Shown here: positions 1 to 5,412 of the stretch, piece by piece | Numbering within the stretch: the first letter of the stretch is position 1 | How the letters are laid out: each line of letters starts with the position of its first letter | Program-made: the position numbers and the translations under genes | Assembly (NCBI GenBank): GCA_005877225.1 | Contig: VBPK01000079.1 | Location: forward strand, 1 to 8,043 | Direction: 5' to 3' | DNA from: Nitrososphaerota archaeon | GTDB lineage: Archaea; Thermoproteota; Nitrososphaeria; Nitrososphaerales; Gagatemarchaeaceae | DNA length: 8,043 nt | The notes under the pieces: model-generated | The model's input: only the letters and a program-made list of their open reading frames with translations | Database searches by the model: none | Told to the model about the DNA's origin: nothing

Positions 1-855
1 CCCTCTATCGTGATCCGAAGAAACGGGGAGTTCGTGATGATGGACTGCGGGGAGGGCGCCCAGCGACAACTCTTCCGAATCGGTTCGGGGTTGAACAGAG
101 AGGCAGTGATACTGATAAGTCACCTTCACGGCGACCACGTGACGGGGCTTCTGGGTCTCCTTCAGACGATGAGCCTCGCCCAGCGAACGCGCGAAGTTAC
201 GATTGTCGCCCCCTCCGCACTCTCGAGATGGCTGAAGACAACAGCCGAGACGCTCCACATCGGGCTCACCTTTCAGGTCAGGTTCAACCCCTCGCGAGTG
301 GGGACTGTCTACAGGGGGAGGGATTACAGGGTCAGGGCGGCCCGAGCCATTCACTCCGTTGAATCTTACTCATACCTCCTCGAGGAGTTCGAGAGGCCCG
401 GTGTCTTCCACCCCGAGAGGGCGAAGGCGTTGGGGATCCCCGAAGGGAAGCTCTGGGCGAGACTGCAGCACGGAAGGAAGGTCACCCTGAAAGGCCGGAC
501 CGTCAACCCGCGAGAAGTCACGGACCCTCCCAGACCCGGAAGAAAAGTGGGGTACTCCGGAGACACCAGACCGTCGAAGACCCTCACCAGGTTCTTCGCC
601 CGCTGCGACCTATTGGTCTTCGATTCAACCTTCTCCTCGAAGGACGAGGAGAAGGCCCTCGATAGAAAGCACAGCACGGCCCGCGAGGCCGCCCTCCTCG
701 CTAAAGAGGCGGGGGTTGGTCAGCTAGTCCTGACACACTTCAGCGCGAGATACAGAAACGTCGGGAGGCTCCTCAGGGAGGCCCGTTCCGTCTTTCCCAA
801 CACCCTCGCCGCCCGGGACGGACTGAAGTTGGAGGTCCCCTACCAGACTTCGTAG
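1..855 (+). CDS. rnz: Ribonuclease Z (tRNA 3' endonuclease), 5' end cut off by window
   Basis: Metallo-beta-lactamase-fold endonuclease that cuts the 3' trailer from pre-tRNAs in the cytoplasm. The frame is open from base 1 (reads P-S-I-V-I-R-R), so the real start and the first beta strand, roughly 20-25 residues, lie upstream; the GTG at 10 is internal. Counting from base 1, the zinc motif HLHGDH is at residues 41-46. Further family motifs follow: AHSVESYSY, the SGDTRPS metal-ligand region, FDSTF, and the late THFSARY motif near the C-terminus. The visible length of 284 residues plus the missing N-terminus fits the short (homodimeric) form of about 310. The stop overlaps the 3' end of the convergent UPF0201 gene by 16 bases. 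All key residues that can be seen are present. Function is assigned with high confidence from the motif set. Confidence 0.95.
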   Translation, partial: PSIVIRRNGEFVMMDCGEGAQRQLFRIGSGLNREAVILISHLHGDHVTGLLGLLQTMSLAQRTREVTIVAPSALSRWLKTTAETLHIGLTFQVRFNPSRVGTVYRGRDYRVRAARAIHSVESYSYLLEEFERPGVFHPERAKALGIPEGKLWARLQHGRKVTLKGRTVNPREVTDPPRPGRKVGYSGDTRPSKTLTRFFARCDLLVFDSTFSSKDEEKALDRKHSTAREAALLAKEAGVGQLVLTHFSARYRNVGRLLREARSVFPNTLAARDGLKLEVPYQTS

Positions 856-1229
856 GCCGTCAACCAGTCCATCAGGGTTCCAAGGTGGTCGGATTCGAGC
901 TTCAGGTAGATAGGGCCGAGGGGAGACTCGTCCTCACGATTGCAGAGGGCGACTATGCCCTCGGAGGCCGCCTGCCTGTTCAGCATTATCGATACGCTCC
1001 CCCCTTCGCTTCTCGTCAGGAAGAGCCTTCTCGCCGCGCTCCTCACCCTCCTGTCTCTCAGCTGTTCGCGTATCCTCTCGAGGCATCTTTTGCTATTCGA
1101 GCTGACTGTGATCGTGCCCGTCTCGTTCACCACCCGACACTCGCCCTCGCCGACGAGATTCTTCATCGCCTTCAGCACCTTCTCGGGGTCTTCGGACCGC
1201 GATAAGCTAGCCTGAAGCTCCAGGCTCAC
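840..1229 (-). CDS. UPF0201 (COG1931) archaeal conserved protein, probably RNA-binding
   Basis: Small 129-residue protein matching the archaeal UPF0201 family, for which an RNA-binding role has been suggested but no reaction is established. Family marks: an N-terminal segment with SEDPEKV, a central REQL..R.RSAAR helix, then LNRQAA (83-88), PLGPI (103-107) and a C-terminal DWL (121-123). I choose the GTG at 1229 over the ATG at 1256 because a full GGAGGTGA Shine-Dalgarno sequence (1244-1237) sits 7 bases before it, and because the family normally begins with a strand like SLELQASL. That leaves a 7-base gap after the upstream kinase-like gene, with the ribosome site overlapping its stop codon, so the two are surely cotranslated. 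No truncation is visible. Family assignment is firm; biochemical role is unknown. Confidence 0.85.
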   Translation of the reverse strand: MSLELQASLSRSEDPEKVLKAMKNLVGEGECRVVNETGTITVSSNSKRCLERIREQLRDRRVRSAARRLFLTRSEGGSVSIMLNRQAASEGIVALCNREDESPLGPIYLKLESDHLGTLMDWLTAYEVW

Positions 1230-1236
1230 GGAGAAC

Positions 1237-1244
1237 TCACCTCC
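1237..1244 (-). promoter_or_regulatory. Shine-Dalgarno site deciding the UPF0201 start
   Basis: On the minus strand this reads GGAGGTGA, a full anti-16S match, followed by 7 bases and GTG. It overlaps the TGA stop (1239-1237) of the upstream UPF0200 gene, which suggests translational coupling and argues against the upstream ATG at 1256. Confidence 0.75.
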
Positions 1245-1791
1245 TCGCGGTCTCAATCCAACTCTTCGCCGTCCTCACGGCCATCCTAGAGAGAACGTCG
1301 GGGGTGATGTGCTCGTTCGATATCACTTCATCAGCGAGGGCTATCGCCCTCCCGATCCCGACATCTAGTTCTCGCTCGTCCCGTTTGAGAAACGTCTCGT
1401 ACGTGATCGGGTCATCACTTCGCCCCCTCTCCTTGAGAAGGGAATACCTCCTCTCCCTGGAGGCGTGAATCGCGAGGAGGAGCACCGTTCCCGCCCTCCC
1501 GAACGTCTCGACCTCCGCGAGAGACCTGATTCCATCGACGACGAGTAGGTCCGGCTTCGCCTTCCCAATCGACTTGAGGCAGAGTTCCGCCACCGCCCCC
1601 TCCCCGTAGATCTTTCTCAAATCTCTCATCACCTCGCCCGTGTTCTTCTCGTCGACGGCGAGCCCCCTCCGCTTCGTCTCCTCCCTGATCACGTCACCCA
1701 TCACCACTCGCTTCATCCCGATATTCTCGAGCGCCTTGGCGGCGGTTGACTTGCCGGCTCCCGGCATCCCGGTAATCGCGACGATTTGCAT
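1237..1791 (-). CDS. UPF0200-type P-loop nucleotide kinase-like protein
   Basis: 184-residue P-loop NTPase of the archaeal UPF0200 family, related in fold to adenylate and dephospho-CoA kinases. Seen: Walker A GMPGAGKS (8-15); a substrate-side MGDVIREE (31-38); a Walker B-like strand VVDGIR (84-89); an arginine-rich lid SRERRYSLLKERGRSDDP (111-128); and a late ADEVISNE (153-160) typical of dephospho-CoA kinase-like proteins. Automatic annotation often calls such proteins dephospho-CoA kinase, but that archaeal activity has been assigned to the unrelated DUF359/COG1909 family (shown in Thermococcus), so the substrate is best left open. The ATG at 1791 is preceded by GAGGAGG at 5 bases. It is first gene of a two-gene unit with UPF0201 and diverges from thpR. 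Probably a cytosolic small-molecule kinase. Confidence 0.85.
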   Translation of the reverse strand: MQIVAITGMPGAGKSTAAKALENIGMKRVVMGDVIREETKRRGLAVDEKNTGEVMRDLRKIYGEGAVAELCLKSIGKAKPDLLVVDGIRSLAEVETFGRAGTVLLLAIHASRERRYSLLKERGRSDDPITYETFLKRDERELDVGIGRAIALADEVISNEHITPDVLSRMAVRTAKSWIETARR

Positions 1792-1872
1792 CTTCGCCTC
1801 CTCAGCGAAACTGTACGATATTAAAGCAGAGACGCTCGAGCTTAATTATCTCGAAGACGGTAGGCCGATAAG
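1792..1872. promoter_or_regulatory. Divergent promoter region between the UPF0200 unit and thpR
   Basis: This 81-bp gap holds two AT-rich boxes in GC-rich surroundings: TATTAAA at 1819-1825 and the palindromic TTAATTA at 1842-1848. For thpR, the second box is about 28 bases before the TTG, which fits a leaderless transcript. For the minus-strand unit, the same palindrome read backward would start transcription near 1820 and include the GAGGAGG ribosome site at 1803-1797. Which box serves which strand cannot be told from sequence alone. Confidence 0.5.
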
Positions 1873-2427
1873 TTGCGAGCCTTTGTGGCACTCGAGGTTC
1901 CTCGAGAGAGCGTGATCACGGCGATGGTTTCGGTTCAGGAGGAGCTCAGCAAGACGCAGGCGGACCTGAAGGTCGTCAGTCGGGAGAACCTTCACTTCAC
2001 GGTGAAGTTCCTCGGCGAGATCTCCGAGTGGCAGGCGAGGGAGGCCGACAAGAGGTTGAAGTCGCTCGAGTTGGGTCGTGCGGCGGTGACCCTCGAGGGG
2101 GTGGGCGCCTTTCCGTCCCCCGTCCATCCGAACGTAATCTGGGCAGGCGTGGCTCAGGCTGACAGGGGGAAAATCGTTCCGATGGCGGAGAGGGTCATCG
2201 CTGAGCTGCGAGGAATCGGGGAAGAGGACAGTCGTCCCTTTGAGCCCCACATCACCCTCGCTCGGGTCAGGTCGGCCGCGAAGAGGGAGGCGCTCGTCTC
2301 GTTCCTTCAGCTCAACGCGACTCGCAAATTTGGCAGTGTGGAACTGACTCATCTCAAGCTCAAGTCGAGTGAGTTGACGCCGAGAGGACCGGTCTACGCT
2401 GACGTCGGAGTCTACCCATTGAGATGA
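1873..2427 (+). CDS. thpR: RNA 2',3'-cyclic phosphodiesterase / 2'-5' RNA ligase
   Basis: 184-residue protein of the 2H phosphoesterase superfamily. Both signature motifs are present: HFT at 41-43 and HIT at 126-128, each inside its usual hydrophobic context (LHFTVKFLG, FEPHITLARV). The family hydrolyses 2',3'-cyclic phosphates to 2'-phosphates on RNA ends and can reverse the reaction to join RNA pieces by a 2'-5' bond; the physiological substrate is unsettled, though tRNA halves were the original substrate in E. coli. The start is a TTG giving MRAFVALEVP, the classic N-terminus. No convincing ribosome site precedes it, and the TATA-like box at 1842-1848 is spaced for a leaderless mRNA. The stop overlaps the next start as ATGA, so it is cotranslated with cca. 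Length is typical and nothing looks damaged. Confidence 0.93.
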   Translation: MRAFVALEVPRESVITAMVSVQEELSKTQADLKVVSRENLHFTVKFLGEISEWQAREADKRLKSLELGRAAVTLEGVGAFPSPVHPNVIWAGVAQADRGKIVPMAERVIAELRGIGEEDSRPFEPHITLARVRSAAKREALVSFLQLNATRKFGSVELTHLKLKSSELTPRGPVYADVGVYPLR

Positions 2428-3758
2428 CGACCACGACGGACGCGATTCCGAAGGGGGCGAGAGAGCTCTGCACGCCGACCGTCGAGGAGGCGAAGAGACT
2501 CGCCGAGACCGTAGAGAGAGTCGCGGCGAAGACGAGGCTCGCCGCCGCCCGCTTCCCTGAGACTAGGGATGTGGTCCTCGGCGGGTCCTTTGCGAAGGGG
2601 ACCTGGCTTCCGGGGGAGGCGGACATCGACATCTTCGTGAAGCTTTCGCCCGATATTGACGAGACGCGCTTCGAAGAGGCGGGGCTGAAGGTCGGTCTCG
2701 AGGCCACGAAAGGTTACCCGCGGGGGAAGAAATACGCACAGCATCCCTACACAGAGGCACGCGTGGAGGGAGTCGTCGTCAACATCGTGCCCTGCTACGA
2801 CGTCCAGGCTGGCCAATGGAAGAGCGCCGCGGACAGGTCCCCCTTCCACGTAGAGCTCGTCAAGGCAAGGCTGAGCGAGGCTCAGAAGCTGGATGTCAGG
2901 CTCTTGAAGAAGTTCATGAAAGGGGTCGGTGTCTACGGAGCGGAGATAGAGAAGGAAGGCTTCAGCGGGTACGCCTGCGAGGTCCTGGTCCTGGAGCACG
3001 GCAGTTTCGTAGATGTTCTCAAACACTTCACCCATCTGAAAGCCGTGGCTCCGGATCGCCTATTGACTCTGCCCGACCCTGTCGATGAGAGGAGAGACCT
3101 GGGGAAGGCGATCTCCAACGAGAACGTCGCGCGCCTTGTCCTCGCAGCACGTGCGTACCTCAAGCGTCCGACCCTTCAGTTCTTTCTCGGCAAGAGCGGC
3201 AAGAGGCGCCCCAACCTTCAGGCGCACGTCATCGGCATAACCTTCACTCACCGTGAGTCGAGTGAGGACATCCTCTGGGGTGAGCTGAAGCGAACGATGA
3301 AGCATCTTTCGGGGCACATCAAGAGGGCGGGTTTCGCCCTTGCCAGGACTGCGATCGCCTCCGATGACAGGAGGCAGAGCGTCTTCCTGATTCTACCAGA
3401 GGTCCGGGAGCTGTCGGCCATCGAGAAGAGACTGGGTCCGAGTGTCGTCATGGAGAGAGAGGCGATTGAGTTCTTGGCGAAGAACTCGAAGAGAGCCAAA
3501 CTCGTCTGGGTGGGGGAGGCGGGACAGCTGCAAATCCTTCAGAACAGGGACGAAGTCCGCCTGAGTGACTTCTTGAGGCGAATGGTGAGGGGCGAAATCG
3601 CCAAGATGGGTGGTTCCCCCACGATAAGCAGGGCGATCGCGAAGAATGGGAAGGTCCTCGAGGGTCGACCCCTCCTGCGGGCGGCGAAGAGGAAAGGATG
3701 GCTTTCGGCGGGGCTGGACGATATTGTATCAGACACTCTCGGAACGAGTCCCGGTTAG
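2424..3758 (+). CDS. cca: Archaeal class I CCA-adding tRNA nucleotidyltransferase
   Basis: 444-residue enzyme that builds or repairs the 3'-terminal CCA of tRNAs using CTP and ATP without a nucleic-acid template. The nucleotidyltransferase head shows GGSFAKGTW (53-61) followed by D67-I-D69, the two metal-binding carboxylates. The third metal ligand, an aspartate in VDVVPCY of the A. fulgidus enzyme, is Asn120 here (VNIVPCY); codon AAC is clear. The central tRNA-binding part follows with SAADRSPFH (134-142), GFSGYACEVL and DPVDERRDL. Length is close to the 437 residues of A. fulgidus. The ATG overlaps the thpR stop (ATGA), and the downstream kinase-like gene starts inside its 3' end, so it is the middle of a three-gene operon. 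Identity is very secure; the consequence of N120 is open. Confidence 0.95.
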   Translation: MTTTTDAIPKGARELCTPTVEEAKRLAETVERVAAKTRLAAARFPETRDVVLGGSFAKGTWLPGEADIDIFVKLSPDIDETRFEEAGLKVGLEATKGYPRGKKYAQHPYTEARVEGVVVNIVPCYDVQAGQWKSAADRSPFHVELVKARLSEAQKLDVRLLKKFMKGVGVYGAEIEKEGFSGYACEVLVLEHGSFVDVLKHFTHLKAVAPDRLLTLPDPVDERRDLGKAISNENVARLVLAARAYLKRPTLQFFLGKSGKRRPNLQAHVIGITFTHRESSEDILWGELKRTMKHLSGHIKRAGFALARTAIASDDRRQSVFLILPEVRELSAIEKRLGPSVVMEREAIEFLAKNSKRAKLVWVGEAGQLQILQNRDEVRLSDFLRRMVRGEIAKMGGSPTISRAIAKNGKVLEGRPLLRAAKRKGWLSAGLDDIVSDTLGTSPG

Positions 3759-4509
3759 TGCTCTCATTCGAACACCGTACATCCGGGTCCTCACCTACCC
3801 GAAGGTATCCCTGCCAGCCGCTCGAAGTCGAGTCTCCCAACTCGAGAAACTCGGAGTCAGTCGCTTGATTTTCGAGGGAAAGTCGAAGATAGGAAGCCTG
3901 GGAATTCTCGGCATTGGCACCGTTAGCGTGGTCGTGAGGTCGGAGGTAGGCGAGGAGGTACTCGCGTTGAAGATTCGACGGACGGATGCGAACAGGCCCG
4001 GCATGAAGGAGGAGTTCGATTTGACCCGGCTCGCGAACAGGATCGGAATCGGCGCCAGAGCGGTGAGTCACACCAAGGACTTGCTGCTCTTAGAGTACAT
4101 TGATTACATTGAGCTCCACGCTTGGTTCAAGTCGCTGAAGGGGCCCAATAGGAGAGCGATGGCGCGAGAGATCTTGCATCGCATTCTGAATCAGTGCAGG
4201 AAACTCGACATAATGGGGCTCGACCATGGTCAGCTCAGCAATCTCAGAAAGCACATCGTCGTGGTCAACGGATTCCCCTACATCATCGATTTCGAATCGG
4301 CCAGCCTAAACCGAACACCCAAGAACGTGACCACCGCTGCGCAATACATCCTGATCGGTGGCAAGATGTCTGCTCTCGCGAGGCGGCTGGTCGGGGTGAA
4401 GAAACGGGAGGTCGTTCTGGCGGCGCTTCGGGAGTACAAGGAGACGAAGAGTGACGTGAGTTACTCGCACTTGTTAGAGGAGCTGAGACTGAACTTGACT
4501 AAACTTTAA
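3724..4509 (+). CDS. COG2112 predicted serine/threonine-type kinase
   Basis: 261-residue protein of the archaeal COG2112 family, distantly related to RIO and Bud32 kinases; no substrate is known. Seen, numbering from the TTG: N-terminal RVLTYPK, a glycine-containing nucleotide loop GILGIGTVSVVV (60-71), the ATP lysine in ALKI (K83), acidic residues E96/E97 for the salt bridge, a catalytic-loop equivalent DHGQLSN (167-173), and a DFG equivalent IDFES (D189). The loop has Q where Bud32-like kinases have the catalytic D of HGD. Start choice: TTG at 3724 gives the usual N-terminus and a 35-base overlap with cca; the in-frame ATG at 3646 would overlap by 113 bases and add arginine-rich shadow sequence. 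Cotranscription with cca suggests a link to tRNA or translation, but this is inference only. Confidence 0.85.
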   Translation: MYQTLSERVPVSALIRTPYIRVLTYPKVSLPAARSRVSQLEKLGVSRLIFEGKSKIGSLGILGIGTVSVVVRSEVGEEVLALKIRRTDANRPGMKEEFDLTRLANRIGIGARAVSHTKDLLLLEYIDYIELHAWFKSLKGPNRRAMAREILHRILNQCRKLDIMGLDHGQLSNLRKHIVVVNGFPYIIDFESASLNRTPKNVTTAAQYILIGGKMSALARRLVGVKKREVVLAALREYKETKSDVSYSHLLEELRLNLTKL

Positions 4510-4510
4510 C
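4503..4510 (+). promoter_or_regulatory. Possible TATA-like box of the tRNA-Pro gene
   Basis: ACTTTAAC lies about 28-35 bases before the mature tRNA 5' end, at the right distance for an archaeal tRNA promoter. It overlaps the TAA stop of the kinase-like gene, so it could be coincidental. The tRNA may otherwise be read through from the upstream operon. Confidence 0.35.
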
Positions 4511-4570
4511 CGAGTCAGATTTAGACATGTCTTCCGTGGGGCCGTAGTCTAGTTTGGTCTAGGATACCTG

Positions 4571-4587
4571 AGCATTTCGGCGGTGAA
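4571..4587 (+). other. Non-canonical tRNA intron, 17 nt, at position 30/31
   Basis: Splits the anticodon stem between nucleotides 30 and 31. It shows a relaxed bulge-helix-bulge: U25-A26-C27-C28 pairs with GGUG at 4582-4585 (one G-U pair), the 5' bulge is UG|A, the 3' bulge is AA|C, and a short GC/GC inner helix closes a 6-nt loop. The outer helix is weak, as in the relaxed motifs known for non-canonical archaeal introns. Confidence 0.7.
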
Positions 4588-4594
4588 CCTGGGG

Positions 4595-4612
4595 ACCAAA
4601 CCTTGGATAGAG
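4595..4612 (+). other. Canonical tRNA intron, 18 nt, at position 37/38
   Basis: Lies directly 3' of G37. Bulge-helix-bulge: central pairs C32-G4610, U33-A4609 and G34-U4608, then a G-A mismatch; 5' bulge GG|A, 3' bulge AG|C; inner hairpin CCAA/UUGG with a 3-nt loop. The outer helix is the anticodon stem itself (CCUGC/GCAGG), which forms fully only after the first intron is removed or looped out. Confidence 0.75.
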
Positions 4613-4646
4613 CGCAGGCGATCGTGAGTTCAAATCTCACCGGCCC

Positions 4647-4678
4647 CACCACAAAAGTGGTGCAAAGAGTGGGCTTTT
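4647..4678 (+). terminator. Hairpin at the tRNA 3' end with downstream T tract
   Basis: CACCAC-AAAA-GTGGTG (4647-4662) is a perfect 6-bp hairpin that begins at the last acceptor base and buries the encoded CCA. A TTTT run follows at 4675-4678. It may help end transcription or shape the trailer for 3' processing. Archaeal terminators mostly need only T tracts, so the terminator reading is tentative. Confidence 0.35.
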
Positions 4679-4797
4679 CATATTCAGAACGTATTATGTG
4701 GCACGGTAAAAATTCCAACCAGACTCGAAGACTGCACCTAGTGGCTTGTGACGCAGGACGTGTATTCTGTTCTTAAGGTTTCGTGAGAATCACGTTT
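4679..4797. other. Non-coding stretch after the tRNA, nothing recognised
   Basis: About 120 bases, more AT-rich than the neighbouring genes. I see no second copy of the tRNA 3' end that would mark an integration site, no box C/D signature and no repeat. It contains only the out-of-frame read-through tail of the damaged gene to its right. Confidence 0.4.
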
Positions 4798-5063
4798 CTA
4801 CTTATCGTTTTCCACAGCCTCCTTAATTCGAGGTGTTCTGAGGTCGTAAGTAGAGGCGAAGACGAAGACCCCACCAGGTACAAACGGCAGAAGATAGAGC
4901 TGAACTGGGACCGACCCACAGGAACCGCCCGCTGGATAAGTCCCAGGTAACAAACGTATCTTGGTACTAAGAGGAAGGCGAAAACTAAGAGAAACAACCC
5001 AAAAAGAAGAACCCAGGGCCTCTTTCTCACGACCTCGTCTGGCATTTCTATAAGCAGCTCCAA
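4798..5063 (-). pseudogene. Frameshifted gene for a small two-segment membrane protein
   Basis: Read from the right, one frame (TTG at 5063 or ATG at 5045) gives ELELLIEMPDEVVRKRPW and then a membrane segment VLLFGLFLLVFAFLLVP. Beyond about 4951-4962 that frame turns into serine/arginine-rich nonsense ending at 4773. A different frame takes over with LPGTYPAGG, a second hydrophobic segment VQLYLLPFVPGGVFVFAS and a polar tail ending EAVENDK and a TAG at 4798. Joining the two gives a sensible short protein, N-terminal polar part, two membrane segments, polar tail, so one base seems to have been lost around the GTTTGTTAC stretch. Further upstream, HEYKCEFGYSE and CSWPGGG look faintly like a decayed zinc ribbon. 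It could be a pseudogene, an assembly error, or less likely a recoded gene. I do not recognise the family. AT content is higher than in neighbours. Confidence 0.5.
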
Positions 5064-5363
5064 TTCAGAGTAACCGAACTCGCACTTGTACTCGTGCCAT
5101 AAGACATGACGGCGCAAGCCGGGCGTCACACCCCCGCCAGGCCAAGAACAGACGGCAGGGTTCGAGGTAATGCTGCTAAAGGTCATGGATGTGGCAATTG
5201 GAAGTTGATTGCAAGAGTTGATGTTGTAAGCTTCAAGCGCTGCCGACAGGCCCAGTCCTCCTCGCGTTCATGGCCCAGTGACAGGTGTGGCTGCTGGAAG
5301 AGGGGGATGGTACGTAAAGTTGATGGCAGACCTCCGATTTATGGATTAGGCGTTCATAAACGG
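5064..5363. other. About 300 bases without a supported gene
   Basis: Lies between the damaged membrane-protein gene and the cetZ promoter. Short open frames on both strands here are rich in R, G, C and P with no domain-like pattern. Minus-strand residues just upstream of 5063 could be an N-terminal extension of the damaged gene. I see no RNA gene, repeat array or inverted repeat. Confidence 0.4.
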
Positions 5364-5370
5364 TATATAT
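5364..5370 (+). promoter_or_regulatory. TATA box of the cetZ transcript
   Basis: TATATAT, the clearest TATA box in the window, centred about 46 bases before the ATG at 5413. Transcription would begin near 5392-5394, giving a leader of about 20 bases. That leader contains AGGG at 5401-5404, a weak ribosome site about 8 bases before the start. Confidence 0.6.
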
Positions 5371-5412
5371 CCTACACCAACAACTGCATACCTAGGTAAC
5401 AGGGTAAGAAAA

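Larger units (their letters stand above)
4538..4651 (+). tRNA. tRNA-Pro(GGG) with two introns and encoded CCA
   Basis: Read straight through, the anticodon arm does not fold. Removing 4571-4587 and 4595-4612 gives a perfect molecule of 76 nt plus CCA. Its parts are: acceptor GGGGCCG/CGGCCCC; UA at 8-9; D stem GUCU/GGAU with an 11-nt loop containing GG; anticodon arm CCUGC-CUGGGGC-GCAGG; variable loop CGAUC; T arm GUGAG-UUCAAAU-CUCAC; discriminator A73; CCA encoded at 4649-4651. The anticodon is GGG at 4591-4593, with U before and G37 after, so it is proline reading CCC and CCU. The isotype rests on this splicing model; other ways of pairing gave mismatched or 7-bp stems. The gene follows the kinase-like operon by 28 bases. 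An intron-unaware scan could miss or mistype this gene. Confidence 0.88.

Noticed and set aside
1846..2352. Minus-strand open frame over thpR (168 codons)
   Set aside because: Mirror of the thpR coding sequence, which has both HxT motifs; no promoter or ribosome site of its own.
2412..3035. Long minus-strand open frame opposite cca (207 codons)
   Set aside because: It lies wholly over thpR/cca, whose motifs are unmistakable; its residues are rich in L, R and P with no domain pattern, as expected from GC-rich antisense.
3646..3723. ATG at 3646 as the start of the kinase-like gene
   Set aside because: It would overlap cca by 113 bases and adds an arginine-rich stretch unlike the family N-terminus; the TTG at 3724 fits better.
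4603..4618. D-arm-like TTGGATAGAGCGCAGG hinting at a second or chimeric tRNA
   Set aside because: It resembles tRNA-Arg-type D arms, but there is no acceptor strand before it; the two-intron proline model explains every base.
4567..4618. Alternative single-intron tRNA with a UUC (Glu) anticodon
   Set aside because: A bulge-helix-bulge can be drawn around 4574-4611, but it gives a 7-bp anticodon stem with an A-G mismatch and no inner helix.
5106..5399. Plus-strand open frame of 97 codons before cetZ
   Set aside because: Arginine-, glycine- and cysteine-rich without any pattern, and it runs through the cetZ TATA box.
4538..5412. Integrated element at the tRNA gene
   Set aside because: No integrase and no second copy of the tRNA 3' end are visible; only one decayed gene lies here.
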